Under the pieces are notes generated by a model. The model saw only the letters and a list, made by a program, of their open reading frames with translations. It had not been told where the DNA came from and did no database searches. Below are positions 30,606 to 44,400 of a DNA stretch of 64,000 bases, in pieces (the first letter of the stretch is position 1; each line of letters opens with the position of its first letter). Source of the stretch: Fragum whitleyi. Taxonomy: Eukaryota; Mollusca; Bivalvia; Cardiida; Cardiidae. Both the position numbers and the translations under genes were made by a program. Location: NCBI GenBank assembly GCA_948146395.1, contig OX411544.1, positions 35,670,457 through 35,734,456 on the forward strand, read 5' to 3'.

Positions 30606-31859
30606 CAAGAGGACCAAGATGGTCCTAGATCGCTCACCTGAGTCTCTATGACCCCTGGGACATCACATTAAATAGATAGGCAGATGTCAAAAAGAAGATA
30701 ATTGCTTAAGATCAATACCATGGAACGTTTTCAGCGAAGAGCAAGACAGATATGCCTTTTTGCTCTTTGATTCTATGTAAAAAGGGATGCACCGGGGTGG
30801 ACCCCAAAGTGACCCCAGGGTCTTGATATAAACAAACTTGGAAGAGGTCCATAAGATGATGCTACATTCTAAATATGAAAGCTGTCTGCCTTCTGGTTTC
30901 AGAGAAGAAGAGTTTTGAAGGTTTTCACATTTTCACCCATCGTGCTCAGATGAGCCCGGGTGGAGCCCCAATATGACCTAAGGGTCTTGATATGAACAAA
31001 CTTGGTAGGGGCCCACAAGATGATGCTACATACCAAAAATGAAAGCAGTGTGCCCTCTGGTTTCGATTAAAGAAGATTTTTAAAGATTTTCGCTCTTTGA
31101 TTCTATGTAAAAAGGGTTAGGCCCCGGCAAAGCCCAAACATGACCCCAGGGTCTTGTTATGAACAAACTTGGTAGAGGTCCACTAGATGATGCTACATAC
31201 CAAATATGAAAGCTGTCTGCCTTCTGGTTTCAGAGAAGAAGATTTTTGAAGATTTTAATTTTTTTACCCTTCGTGCTCATAAGAGATAAAGGGATGCAAC
31301 CGTGCAAAGCCCAAATATGACCCAAGGGTCTTGTTATGAACAAACTTGGTAGAGGCCCACTAGGTGATGCTACACACCAAATATTTAAGCTGCCTTCCAT
31401 CTGGTTACAGAGAAGAAGATTTTTAAAGATTTTCGCTCTTTTATTCTATGTAAAAAGGGTTGGGCCCGGGCAAAGCCCAAATATGACCCCAGGGTCTTGT
31501 TATGAACAAACTTGGTAGAGGTCCCCTAGATGATGCTACATACCAAATATGAAAGCTGTCTGCCTTCTGGTTTCAGAGAAGACGATTTTTAAAGATTTTC
31601 ATATTTTCACCCTTTTTGTTAAGGGTAAAGGGAAAGTTAAGGGTGGATTTCATTTATTTGAACAACTTTGGTAGAGCTTGACCCAAGGAACATCCCTGCC
31701 AAGTTTCATCAAGATTGGCCCACTGGTTTAGGAGGAGAAGATGTTTAAAGAAATTGTGGACGACGGATGACGCACGACGCACGACGGACGACTGACGACG
31801 GACATTCTACGATCCCAATAGCTCACCTTGAGCACTTTGTGCTCAGGTGAGCTAAAAAC
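30606..31859 (+). repeat. pearl-like element type II flanked by 15-bp duplication
   Basis: TATCGCATTTCTTAA occurs at 30591-30605 and again at 31860-31874. The element has a 5' hairpin AGGACCAAGATGGTCCT, five core units (AACAAACTTGG at 30831, 30995, 31162, 31339 and 31505), a GACGACGGACGACTGACGAC tract, the hairpin TTGAGCACTTTGTGCTCAG and GTGAGCTAAAAAC. No ORF of note. Confidence 0.9.
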
Positions 31860-31874
31860 TATCGCATTTCTTAA

Positions 31875-32765
31875 ACACAATCGGATACAAATGGTTCTTA
31901 AGCCGCTCTAAATTTAGGAGTTGCAGTTGAATTTTAACGGCATCCAACCAAGAACGACTGAAAAATGTTATTTAGTGGAGGTTTAGCTTAGCTTGTGACA
32001 TATTAAATGATAAATTTCAAGCATAAGTTACAACAAAAGTGAAAGAAAGAGGTATTCGAACATAATAATTTGACTTCTGAGTTTCCACGCTTTCTGTTAG
32101 ATAATAAATAAACTATACGCAAAGAAAAAAAATGCAACATTCGAAGGTACGTCCAATGAAGAAAGATTATGAACCCCGTCGAAAATTTATCAGACATCCA
32201 TCCCTGGTCGCAAAGTATGTGTTATATTCTACTGAATATCTTGGTCAATTGTTAATAATGTTGCAATAGTAATAACGAGTTTCATACCCTACGCCTGATC
32301 TAGGATATGAGGAGCAGATTGGATGCCGTGATTGTCGTGGCTTTTGATTAGAGACAATTATCAGGTTTAAATCGCATCTAGCATATTCGATGCAGCCATG
32401 ATTATTATGTACGAATAATTGATTAAAACATGTTTTTCTCATAATGGCCGTAAAATAAATGGAATAGCAGAATAGGAAAAAAGTATTATTTTTTAAGTTT
32501 TATTACCAACTTTAAGACCCATTTTGTTCAATTGAGCACAAAATGCGTCAAGTTACCGCAAATCACTTCTGTTCAAAACCACTTTCGTGAAAATCGGATG
32601 TTACAACACTTTTTTCTGTGTGTATAGTTTTCAATGTGTATTTTATGGCACTTAATCTTGCGGAGAGGCAAATAAAAGTTGGACTACGTTTAAGATGCAA
32701 AAGTTCACAAAACGTTTGAAATTTTTTATCCCGCTGTGCACGTGTACTCACGCCACTACAACACG
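31875..32765. other. no gene recognised
   Basis: AT-rich unique-looking sequence; short frames only. Confidence 0.4.
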
Positions 32766-32768
32766 CCT

Positions 32769-32812
32769 CCATCTGCTATCCCACATAGGTCTACAATTAT
32801 CAACCCATTGGT
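32769..32812 (-). mobile_element. SINE core fragment
   Basis: Short match CTGCTATCCCACATAGGTCT then ATTATCAACCCATTGGTG. Confidence 0.5.
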
Positions 32813-32944
32813 GCCATTTATACAGAATTCTGTAAACTTAAAAATACTATCAAACTACGCACTAGGAAGGCGACCACGAAAGAATATATAGGAAAAAGAC
32901 GATAAGTAGACAAAAGATGAATGCCATCCGCCTGCTCCTTTTTT

Positions 32945-33040
32945 ATGATTTGAGCGTTGGTGAATAATCAAACATCGTAACTACAACTTAAATAAGCTGT
33001 AGTTTCGATGTTATGATCATTCATCAACAATATTTCACAG
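32945..33040. repeat. family-G palindromic fragment
   Basis: GGTGAATAATCAAACATCGT / CGATGTTATGATCATTCATC arms. Other fragments at 35055-35107, 49895-49955 and 53046-53096. Confidence 0.65.
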
Positions 33041-33132
33041 GTTTTATTTCTATTATGCACTTACTTTATATTTGCTTTAGTTTTAGGCTAGTTTTGTAAC
33101 TCTATATTAGGATCCTCTTCTCAGAGAGAAAT

Positions 33133-33268
33133 CTATCCTGCGTTCAGAATGACAAAACGGTGTATTTTTTTTTTCAATTTATATCCCGCTTTTCGCGCAA
33201 GTGCACGTGTAAAGCGGTGTATAATTGGCAAACCGTTTGCATCGTTTTGTCATCCTGAACGCAGGGCT
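33133..33268. mobile_element. family-H palindromic MITE
   Basis: ATCCTGCGTTCAGAATGACA ... GTCATCCTGAACGCAGGGCT. Confidence 0.8.
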
Positions 33269-33284
33269 GACAAATCCTGTAAAT

Positions 33285-33465
33285 ATGAGCCTGTGTGGGA
33301 CTATTGAAACAATTTCACATGTGCGTGAAGATAAAATGTTTAAAGCGACATAGAAAACCACTAAAAGAAAATGGAATATTAGCTAATTGAAAAACTTTCA
33401 CGTCGAGTGATCCTCGACTCGTCGAGTGCATGGTGAAGACTCTGATCAGACTGAGGATGCCAAGA
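33285..33465. mobile_element. family-D MITE, partial
   Basis: GAGCCTGTGTGGGACTATTG, ATTTCACATGTGCGTGAAG and GTGAAGACTCTGATCAGACT. Confidence 0.55.
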
Positions 33466-33693
33466 ATGATCTCGATCAAGACAAAAAAGATTACTGTGCT
33501 TACATATACAGTGTTCCCAAAAATCACCCTCTCTTTTTTTTTTATCTCGGTTAAATATTATGATGCATGCAAGATTTGAAACTTATCAAAATAATATAAC
33601 ATAAATAAATAATATAACATAAATGCGATTAAAGCAAATGATGGTGAAAACAATTCTGATATGAAATTTTTCATCAATGTTATTTTTAGGAAC

Positions 33694-33828
33694 CAGTCCT
33701 GCGTTCTGGATGAGAGATCGTCGCAAACTGTTTGCCAATTTTACCCAACTATGCATGCAAGCGCACGTGCAAAGCGAGGTATAATTTGAAAACCTTTTGC
33801 ACTGTTTAGTCATCCTGAACGCAGGGCA
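33694..33828. mobile_element. family-H palindromic MITE
   Basis: AGTCCTGCGTTCTGGATGAG ... AGTCATCCTGAACGCAGGGC, 430 bp from another copy. Confidence 0.8.
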
Positions 33829-33920
33829 GATTTAGGGATCCAGAGTTTCACCCCAACCCCCACCCTTCTCGAAAATTCGTTAAATAATGGTTATCAAATA
33901 GTCCAAAAGTCTAAAATAAT

Positions 33921-34190
33921 TGGAACCCGTCACGTGAAAAGGGACCATCTGGAAAATGTGTAAAGAGTCAACCCCAGTCAGACTGTGCGGACTGCGTAGG
34001 CTGACTTGGGTCAAAACTTTTCGAGATTGGCTAATTTTCTGAATCTTAAATGATCATTCTACCTTTCAGTAAAATGTTTTTTTTTAGAAATACGACCTCT
34101 GGTTGACCTATGCTCGACCAAACCTCTTTTACAAATGTTAAATGTTATAGACGTCTCAGATGGTCCATCGTCGCGTGACGGGTCACATAT
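33921..34190. mobile_element. family-C MITE, full length
   Basis: Ends GAACCCGTCACGTGAAAAGG and TCGTCGCGTGACGGGTCACA are inverted. The interior has CAGACTGTGCGGACTGCGTA and CGACCTCTGGTTGACCTATG. Confidence 0.8.
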
Positions 34191-34424
34191 AAACGTATCA
34201 TTAGGTCAGTAGATAAGCAAATAACAGAGCCTACAGCTTCGTCAAGCTGTTGTTACGTTTCACTCATCCACTGATGAATATTGACAATATCAATCTGTGA
34301 TGCGTTCGCTACAGCAAGATGAAAAATCCATCTAAGACGTCGTAATGATCGATTTTCGATATTTTGAGTGAAAATATTCGACGTCGTCATGACTACTCGT
34401 TTTAAGCCAATGCAAAACCATCTT

Positions 34425-34525
34425 CGTTAAGATATCTTAAGATTCTTATTGAGCCGCTTAAAAAATCTCGCTCTACCGAACGCTTTATCTTAAAAATCTT
34501 AATAAGAATCTTAAGAATCTCGCTC
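34425..34525. repeat. imperfect inverted/direct repeat
   Basis: ATCTTAAGATTCTTATTGAG versus CTTAATAAGAATCTTAAG (inverted) and TCTCGCTCTAMCGAACGC twice (direct). Downstream of the 2148-aa gene. Confidence 0.6.
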
Positions 34526-34637
34526 TAACGAACGCACCTCAGATTCCCCCTTTTAGAAAAATATTCTGGATTCGCCGCGTCATTTCATTTTTTTTTATGA
34601 AAATGTGAAAATATTATTCTTTCCAACTTCATGTGGT

Positions 34638-34643
34638 TTTATT
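34638..34643 (-). terminator. candidate poly(A) signal of the 2148-aa gene
   Basis: An AATAAA on the minus strand about 485 nt past the stop; the first canonical hexamer I found downstream. It lies beyond a palindromic family-G fragment at 35055-35107. Confidence 0.3.
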
Positions 34644-35126
34644 ATTACCCAGTGAAACCTTACAGAAAAGCATTAGCAAATGAGAAAGTTCTTGTTTTCA
34701 GCTATATTTTTCCCATTTGAAAATTCTCTGTATCTTTTCAAGCTTTTTTTCTTATTTCGTTTCAAGCGCTCTAAATTTAATTATTTTCATCTTCTTAAAC
34801 CTTAAAATGCTATATTATTGGTAATCTAATAGATTGTTCTTATTAGAAATGGTAGATTATAAAACTTTTTTCTTATTCAACTTTTTTCAATGTTCTTAAA
34901 AATAGCCCACAGTCATAAATATTTAGACAGAGTATGGTACGTCGATATACTGTTTTTGAGCACTAAGGTTTTGAGATCACTTTTTGGCACAAATCATTTT
35001 ACATGATTTTTGAACAAAGATTTTGACATAGATGTGAAGTACATATCGTCGATGTTCTACTAGAACCTCGTAACTACAGTTTTAAACAAGCTGCAGTTAC
35101 GAGTTTTTAGCAGAAAACCGACGATA

Positions 35127-38100
35127 TTAAAGATGCTGTAGTCCTTTCAAAGATATTTGTCTTCCTCGCGGACCTTTAGGATGAAAATTATGTTTCTTTT
35201 CAAGATGTTTAAACAAATCGTCTTTAGTTCTCAAACGCAAGTGACAAATACGGCACGTTAAACTTGGATCGTAGCCTGAGCCTTGTTCCCGTGGAGGTGG
35301 GCGTTTTTTCGGAGTACTGTCAAACACACGCTTTTTGTGTCTGAACCATAGGTGATCTACCAACTCTCTTCTGGTTCTGAATTCCGTGTGACATATTCTA
35401 CAAAATGTGTGATAATCAACCAACATCTCTTCTTTAGATCGATCTCCCTGACTTGTATCCCGATCATCCGATTCCATGTCCTCGTGTGATTGTTCAACAG
35501 GCTCCTTAATCTCACCAGATTCTTGAGATTCATTATCAGACGCGTCAATCTGGGGCGATCCCTTCCTATCATGGCGCTCTGATACGTGACAACTGTATTC
35601 GTCCGGTGTAGCGAATCCAACTCTACATAGAAAACATTTAAAAACTGCTAAATGGTCATTAAACAGGTGCTTTTGACAATCGTAACTGGTTTTAAATGTT
35701 TCTTTACACTTAGGACACATATGCGATGCTTGTTTATTCTCCGATGAATTATTCCTAACACGTTCATTTTTCTGGTTTTGAACTGAGGTAGAAACTCGAT
35801 CACATATTGCATTGTTCTCAGATAATTTGTCTGATGTATTTTCAACTTCATTTGGTGTTTCAGTTTCACTCGTATCAGTTTGTTTTTCTGCTTTTTTAAT
35901 GCGAATGAGCCTTTCCTTCCTTCTCGAAGCCATATCTATCTTAGAGAATCTGTACCGTATATTTCTGTCATATTTTGAAAACGAGAAACGCGTAAACGAG
36001 GGTTTCCTGTGACCTCTAAAGTCTCTGCTAACCGACCGACGATCTTCGATTTTACCACGGGAGTTTCCAGGTTTGAAAAACAATCGAGGACTACTCGAAA
36101 AGCTGTTAGACCTGTCAGGTGACAAGTCACGTGCCCGTATCTCATCGCTGTTAACATGTTTACGGTCTACCCGACGTTTTCTGTCAACCCTCTCTCTACT
36201 ATGACTTCTGCTTCTACGGCGTCTGTTTGTTTTGTGTATATCCCTGGGAGAGGTGTTATGTCTTTCTGGCGATTTATTATACTTGTAACGATTTCTGTGT
36301 TCATCCTTGTCACCTATTCGACCAAAAGAACTGCGCGAACTTCGAGAACCTATACTCGAGGCACTATCGTGTCTTCTTCTATTAGATGCACTTTCGTGCC
36401 TTATCCTACCAAATGAATTGTCTGTCCCCCTAGAAGAACTATCATGTCGTTTTCTATCGCTGCTCCCCTCTGAATGCATACTAGTATTGCTATCATTGAG
36501 TCTCTTTTCGTTTTCAATTGCACTGCTCGATGCTCTAGAATTGTTGCTACAATGACGTTTCCTTTCCTCTTTTGCACAGTCAGAATTTCTGCTGCTGCTA
36601 CTACAATGCCGTTTTCTCTCTCTTTCAAGTAAGCTTTCAGAATCATCATAACTATTGTCTCTTGCTCTTTTATCATCCCTTGATTTTTCAGAAATACTGA
36701 TAAATGGCTCTCTCTCTTCATTTCTACCCTGATCAAGTGATTTGTTACTTCTACTATCATGTCGTTTTCTTTCTTTAGGTCGGTTGCTCTCCTCAAAAAG
36801 AATTTTGAGATGGTGTTTTCTGGGCGAGTCCGGGTTTTCAACGGCATTACGATCTCTCCTTTGATATTCGCCATCTGGAGATTTGTTATCATAACTAGAA
36901 TTTCGCTTCCTCTCTCTATCTTTGTCAACTTCTTCTTTATAAAAATCAGGTGTTTCTCTATTTTTACTATCTCGATCTTTTGTATCTATTCGCTCGGTGA
37001 TCTCCGCATAAATGATTTTACGGTGGTGTTTTCTAGGCGATTCTGGATGTACAACTACATAACGATCTTTCTGTCGATATTCTCCGTCTAGCGTTCTATT
37101 TCTGTAGCTGGAATTTTGGTTCCTCTCTCCATCTTTGTCAACAGTTGCATCTCTCCTGTTCGCTATGCTGCTCTTGTTAGTTACCTCTTTTGCCATTTGC
37201 TCATGCTGCTGGTTTAGATTATCTTCATTCAAGTTTGAAAAGTCCCCTATTTGTTCCAAGTCTGAATCAAGACAATCTTCACTAGATTGACTGTCTAAAT
37301 TCACTCGTAGACTATCTTTATCCGATTCAGGATCGTCATTCACTTTAAACAAACTCTGAATCAAAGTCTTCTTCGCTTTATCGCCAGTTCTCTTGACATT
37401 TATTCTCGTATTAGTGTCCGTGAAAATTGTTTCTTTAGGTTCTTCCTTTTTCGCGGATTTTGGGGTCTCTTTGTTCCTTCGATGGCCAACTTGCTGTTCA
37501 CTAACATAATGTTTTGCTTGCGATCTTTTCATTTTCTTTTCTGCACTAAGACCAAGCTCTCCATTTTCGCATCGATGTTTGCTGCTTGAGAAATTACCTC
37601 TGTCGATTTTATGCGATTTAAAATATTCTTTTCTTTCCTGGACCGATAATAAATCTCCATCCTTAGTCAATATTTGGTCCTCTTTAGTTTTCGAAATAAT
37701 TCGTCTTGATTTCGAATCATTTTGCGGTGACGTGTTTGCCAACTGATTATCATCTTGACTATTAATGTTTTTATTACTGTTTTCCTTATCCGCATTAGGT
37801 TTCTCTTTAAGCCGTAAAATTTCTTTGCTTTGCTCAGAGTTTCTATCGTTGTTTTCACTATTCGATATTACTGGCACAGCTGTAGAAGAATTTAAGGTCT
37901 CTTTACCACTTATAGATTCATCAATGTGATGTGTACTTTTTTGGGTAATTGTAGATTTTTTCATATCCATTTCTGCATTGAAAGTTTGTCTCTTGCTCCC
38001 AGATTCCTGCTCATCGCTTGAGGATCTTATTCTCTCAATTACACGTGATCTATCAATTGATTTTGATTTCTGACTCGGACTCAATTTAGCAGTATTCCAT

Positions 38101-41100
38101 GTTGGAACTCTGCCATAAACGTAATTGCCTGATTTCTGAGAAGTAACAGCTACATTTGAAATAATTGTATTTGAATCACTATTTGAAGATTCCAATTTAC
38201 TTTGTGTTGATTTGTCGTTATTACCAATGGTGCCGTTACGTTTGTGCACAGAAGCATTTTCATTTTTATCTAAAGGTTCCAAAGTCTGTTTCTCACGTGG
38301 GTGAATACCGTCATATTGTTTAGTCTTTTCATGACTGTTGTCCTCATTTGGTATCACTGTCACATTGTTTGTAGATTTTGAATTGTTTGGATTAGTTTCA
38401 ACCTTAGCAGACTGTTCAATAACGGTTTTGGTAATTTCACTTGTTTTAGATTTATTGCCTGCACTGGAAACGTATCCATCATTCTTGGCACAGGATAAAC
38501 TATTACTATCCAAGGATTTTCGTCTTTCAGTACTGTGTAATTTTCTTATCAACCTGACATGATGACTTGATTTCATTTTTTCAGAATTCGAGGTTGAAAT
38601 ACCATCATTTTTGTCTGATTTCTGTTGAATAATAGTTTCATCTATAGTTTCATTTAATAAGTTATTTGCACTTGAATCACATTGAGATGATCTCGAACCA
38701 CTTTGCAATAATTTGTTTGTCACTATTTCAGTTTCAGAATTTAATTTAACGTTTTCATTGGTAACACGTTTGATAGGTTTATCTACTGAAGGGGTTTTAG
38801 CACCTTTGTTTTTATTTGTAATTTGATTCACATGTGGCTTAAAATGTTTGTGTTTCTTAGCATACTCATCCCCTTTCATATCAGATTTCATCACTTGTTT
38901 ACTTGCACATGCTTTCTTGGTCTCATTTTGATCATCGACATGAGTGTCACCGATAGCTTTTTTAGCTGTCTCATGTTTTTCCTTGATAATTTTTTCATTT
39001 ATTTTACAGGACAAATCTCTAGATTTTGTTGCCATGACCATTTCAATTTTATTACGATTGACTTTCGGCTCACTCTGTTTCTCCTGTGAAGAAACGCTAT
39101 TTTCTAGTTCCTCATTCGACTTGTTATCTAAAAGTTTGTTTGTAGAGCTTTGGTCTAATTCTTCATCAAATCTTTTCTCAGAGTGGCTTTCTTTATCTAC
39201 ATCATTTCTTTTGAAAGTAGTATTAATACCACTTTTCACACACCCTTTTGTGATTTCAGGCGAATCTCCACTTCTAGAAATATCTTCTCCTAAAATTGAA
39301 CCCAGTACATGTCTAACCTTTTCCGGAGTTCCCGATTCACTCCATAAATCATGCGATGTACATTCTGAATTTGCCACGAGTCTTGGACTGGCGACTTCAA
39401 CCCTGGTTAGCTTTGCATCTCCAGAAAAAGTAATTTTCTTAGCGTCATGAGTTACTTTGTTGTGAAAGTCAAATCGTTCCTGAGAAGTAAAGTATAGATC
39501 ATTGCAAATGCGGCATCTAAAGTATGGACGGAATGATGGAGTGTATATATTTTCAGAGTCTTCTATTAAAGAAGATTTGTCCTTGGTTGAATTTTCTGTG
39601 CTTTTATTTTGAGTCTGGTTGAGATACAAATCTTTTTCCACGAGAAAAGGTGCAGCATGTCTGTCTCCTTCTGTTGAATTAATCCCAGTTTTCTTCTGCA
39701 CATTCTCATCAGATTGGAGTAAAATTCTTTGCTCTTGCTTAGCGTTTCTAGACGCCAAAAAAGATTCATTTGAATCTCGTGCATTTGACTTGTCTTCATT
39801 TGTATGAAGTTCCTTTGGTTTTCTTGATTCCGGGACGTTTTTATCTGATGTCACCAATGTTTTCTTGGTTGATTTTATGGCTTGTTGGGAAATAATTTTT
39901 GAAGCTAGATTCGATTTCCTGTTCTTTTCACCTTTAAACAAATCTTGCGAAAGTCTTGCTTTCTTCACAGGTGTGCTTGTATCGGGATAGTTCATTTTGG
40001 CAGATGTTGTCTTGTATTTTGATCCTAGTTTGATGAACTGATCACAATCCTCGGCGACTTTTCGCTTTAACTCTTTTGCTGCATTATTTGTTTCTTTTTG
40101 GTCATCTTTAAATGGTAATGTTTCACTATGTTTATTTTTTACTTTATCCTTCATTCTAATGCCTTTCTTTAAGGCATCTTGAACACGAATTTCCGAGCTG
40201 TTACGACATGCCTTTACACTACTTTTCTTCATTCCGGAACCCAAAGGTCTTTCCTTATTTTCTTGTGTTTTCCCAGAATCTTTCACGTTTTTTGTTTCCG
40301 CGTCAATGTCTTTGAGAGAATAGTCCTTTAATTCTGTTTCACTAATTAATTTGGTCTTTTTAGAACTGGTTGACGTGTCTTCCTCACTAGATTTTCTTTT
40401 CTCCGTTGAAGATAAAGTTTGGTCACTAGACTGACAGGGTATAGAAATATCATGCTCCACTTTCTTTTGTTGTTTTCTTGGCCAATTTGATTGACGATAT
40501 TTACTCGAACTAGAATTTTGACTAGGCTTTCCTAATTTCGAGCTTGACCTAGCTAATTTATCCTTTCTTTTCTTTTTAAAGCTCTTGACATCATTTGACA
40601 CAATTATTCTTTTACCAACTGTTTTCAATCCTTTAGATTTTCGTTCAAATCCGACTGATTCTTTTCCTGATGATTGGACACCTATTAACTCGGTTTGATT
40701 TAAATCTACGTTAATGTCACATGCAACCGTTTTACCAGTCTCGTAACGCCCATGGATGTTCTGAAATTCTTCATTTCTATCAGTGACAATTTCAATTAGT
40801 GGATTTTCTTCAATTGCAGCAGTGTTTGACACAACAGAAGTCTCTTTTACAGCCGAAATGTTACAGCTTGTTTTCGAGTATTCATGAACATCTGATGCAC
40901 TCGTGGTCTCTTCAAATGATATTATTACCATGTTTTCATTTGAGTCATTTTCATCGTTTTTCAGTACTTGTTCTGGTTTGTATAGTTTAAGATAATTGGA
41001 ATCGGAATGTCCTTTCACAACATCATTAAAGATTGCCTTTACACTATTAGAGTCCCTCTCAATTTCATCATTAATCGATTGGTTGCATTTATTGGATTCA

Positions 41101-41481
41101 TTTCCATCTCTAGATTCACTAAATGCGGGTGGTTCATTGTTCTGTATGGCATTTGAATTACTTTGTACACTAAACTGATCACCTGATATGTCTGAATCGT
41201 CAGATTGTGGACTAAGCACATCAGAAATTGGGCTACAATTTCTCAGTAATTCTACAAAATCAATATCCGATTCAGACCGATTTTGGCTTTCGAGAGAACC
41301 ATTCGAATTTTCACTTTCTGATTCATTTACGGGTTCATTCTTGTCGGTGTTTTCACACGATAGTTTTGAGTCTTTAATAGTTTTTCTTTCGTTCGTATCA
41401 TTTTCATAGTCCGTTGGAATTGGTTCTTGGACAGCAAGTGGAATGCCGAAGTAATTAACCGGGTTGACAGGTAGGTTATAC
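35127..41481 (-). CDS. exon 2 of the 2148-aa zinc-finger gene (6.4-kb coding exon)
   Basis: One uninterrupted coding exon from acceptor TTTTCAG to TAA. Finger linkers and histidine spacings (HxxxxH, HxxxH) are intact. It contains two related ~50-aa blocks: SSYRNRTLDGEYRQKDR..ESPRKHHRKI (around 37140-37010) and SSYDNKSPDGEYQRRDR..DSPRKHHLKI (around 36905-36790), an internal duplication. Confidence 0.93.
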
Positions 41482-44400
41482 CTGAAAAGATAATTTAAAT
41501 AAAACTTTATATACATGTATATGCATCATATTATATTTGAACCAGCGCGTGACATTTCCAACAATTTCAGATGTGCGCAAAACAAAGCCTCTGGCCAGCG
41601 TGTGCATCTGCACAGTCTGACCATAGTCTTAGCTTTACGCTTTAACCCTTTGCTGTTTAATCCCAGCTTTTTACGTGCCTGTGATTTTATGATAAAGAAA
41701 ACAGTGTTTTTCCACACTATGTTCTACCCTCCTAAATGGTTATTTTTCGAATTAAATCCATTTTAAATTTTCGTCTGCAAAACCTTTGAATTAAGACAGG
41801 TCCAAAATTTTGTAAAACAGGAAAGGGTAAAGAAAGATAAGGTCTCAAAGCATCATTAGACAAGCAGGTAATCATCATAAACCTTGTAGCTGTCTTTGAT
41901 TCTAAATGGAGACACATCGGGCACATGTGAAATTGTTGGAAATGTTACGCACAGGCTCATTTACTTTTAGCAAGAAGGTATTTTCACACGAGCGTTTGAC
42001 AGGTTCCAGACGACATTAAATATTGGCATCAAAGTTACAAGAATCACGGTTAGTTATGCAGTAATATAGTCGTTTAGGTCTCTGACAAAAAAAAGTCACA
42101 AATTTGATGACTCGGCGCGAAATAGTTGTGGCGGCTCAATAGATTTATTCGCAGTTCCAATTGTTTCGCACTAAGCCATTAAATTGTAAGCCCAGATCTG
42201 CAGAAATTATTTCGTGCAAAAGGGAATACCTGGAAACAGTGAAAAGTGCCGACCGTGTTTAAAGTTGTGTGACGAGGACCTACACTCAACGAACTATCCA
42301 GTTGCTCCCTTTTTGCATGACGAGTCACATATCTTAAGCTTTTAGGCATGACGGATAATAATGAACAGGGAGAGCTATCCACCAATTTCGAGGTCATTAG
42401 AAGACTGGGGGCGTTTTAATAAACTTCTTACGAAACAAGAGCTGTCGGAGGACAGCGAAGCTCTACTATTCGATGTGCTGGATATTAACAGCAAATCAAT
42501 ATCGACATTAGAAAATTCCATTCAATGGAAGTCAAGAGAAAAGAATCTTTGTCTAGATGCTGATATTATGGTCACAGAAGCATGTGCAAAGTTTCCAAGC
42601 TAAGCTTAAGTAGAAATGGAGATATACATGTAACTGATATACAACATGTGTACGTAAAAACTTAACCAGGAATTTGTAAAACCGAAAAGGGTAAAAATTC
42701 CGTTAAATTCAATATCGGAGTATTGAATCTATGTCTAGAGGCTAATATTATGGTCACAGAAGCATGTGCAAAGTTTCAGAGCATTAGCTTAAAGAAATAA
42801 AGAGATAGAGATATAACTGATATACAACATTTGCATGTAAAAACTTAACCAGGTATTTTTAAGTCCAAAAAGGGCTAAAATTCAACAAAATACAATATCA
42901 GAGTAATGAATCTTTGTCAAGATGCTGATATTATGGTCACAGAAGCATGTGCAAAGTTTCCAAGTTATAGCTTCAGTAGTAACAAAGATACAACTGATAT
43001 ACAACATTTGCATGTAAAAACTTAACCAGGTATTTCTAAGTACGAAAAGGATTTAACTTTCACAAAAATCAATATCTGAGTAATAAATCTTTGTCAAGAG
43101 ACAAATATTTTAGCCACAGAAGCATGTGCTAGGTTTCCAAGCAATTGCTTACGTAGAAATAGAAATATAACTGATATTCAATATTTGCACGTAAAAACTT
43201 AACCAGGAATTTCTAAGACCGAAAGGGTTTAAAATACCACTAAATACAATATCAGAGTAACGAATCTTTGTCAAGATACTGTTATTATAGTCACAGGACA
43301 TGTGCAAAGTTTCCAATCAATAGCTTAAAAGGAAATAGAGATATAACTGATATACAGCATTTGCACGTAAAAGCTTAACGAAGAATTTCTAAGTCCGAAA
43401 AGGTATAAATTCCAATAAATTCAATATCAGAGAAATCAATCTTTGTCTAGAGACTGATATTATCGTCACAGAAGCATGTGCAAAGTTTCAAAGCAATAGC
43501 TTAAGTAGAAATAGATATAACTGATATACGACATTTGCATGTAAAAACATAACCAGGCATTTTTAAGTCCGAAAAGGGTTAAAATTCCACTAAATTCAGT
43601 ATCAGAGTAATGAATCTTTGCCCAAAGTCTGATATTATGGTCACAGAAGCATTTTCAAAGTTCCAAAGTAATAGCTTTAGTAGAAACAGAGATTTGAATA
43701 TGTGCACGTTAAAACTTAACCAAAGCATTACGCCGAGGCCGACGCCTACGCCGACGCCCCGGTACCGGAATATCCCCCTATTCTACGAATAGTCGAGGTA
43801 AAAATCAATCGTGAGTCAAAATCACAAATCGTACTTGGCGTTTTCATTAACTGTTAGATTATGCCTTGCAATATCTCATTCTGATCTTCTTTAATTTCTT
43901 ACTTACGCAAAAAATGATCGTAAGATGTTTAGTAAAAAGGGCCTAACACCTTCAGCTGTAGGAGTTCGTCTCTCTATTTAAACAAGTTCCGTGTCTAGTT
44001 TTGCGATAAAAAGACATTTTGTTCTCATATAGTTCCCCTTGTTTCTATAACGAAACAATCATCAGGGCCAGAGGTTTGTTAAACTTTTCTTAGGCTCAAC
44101 TAAATTTTTTCTCAAATTTTAAATCTTAATAAATGTATGAAAACAAAAGATAACATTAATAAGTTGTTATTTATAACAACTTATTAATATTATCTTTTAG
44201 GTTAAAACATTACTAGAAAGCCATGAATGGCTTGAGTCGCTCTACAGGCTTGAAATTCTTACAATAGCTTATTAGCAAATAAAAGTTTTGACTAGATTTT
44301 TAGGTATTTTGGGTTCTGCTGATGTTGAAAATGATTTTCAAAATTTCAACTATATCATATTAGCCAATCCCATTAAATCTATGTTTTTCATTGGATCATA

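Noticed and set aside
41482..41516. N-terminal MYIKFYLNYLFR extension of the big zinc-finger frame
   Set aside because: These codons lie upstream of a TTTTCAG acceptor, and exon 1 at 49051-49142 joins in phase, so they are intronic.
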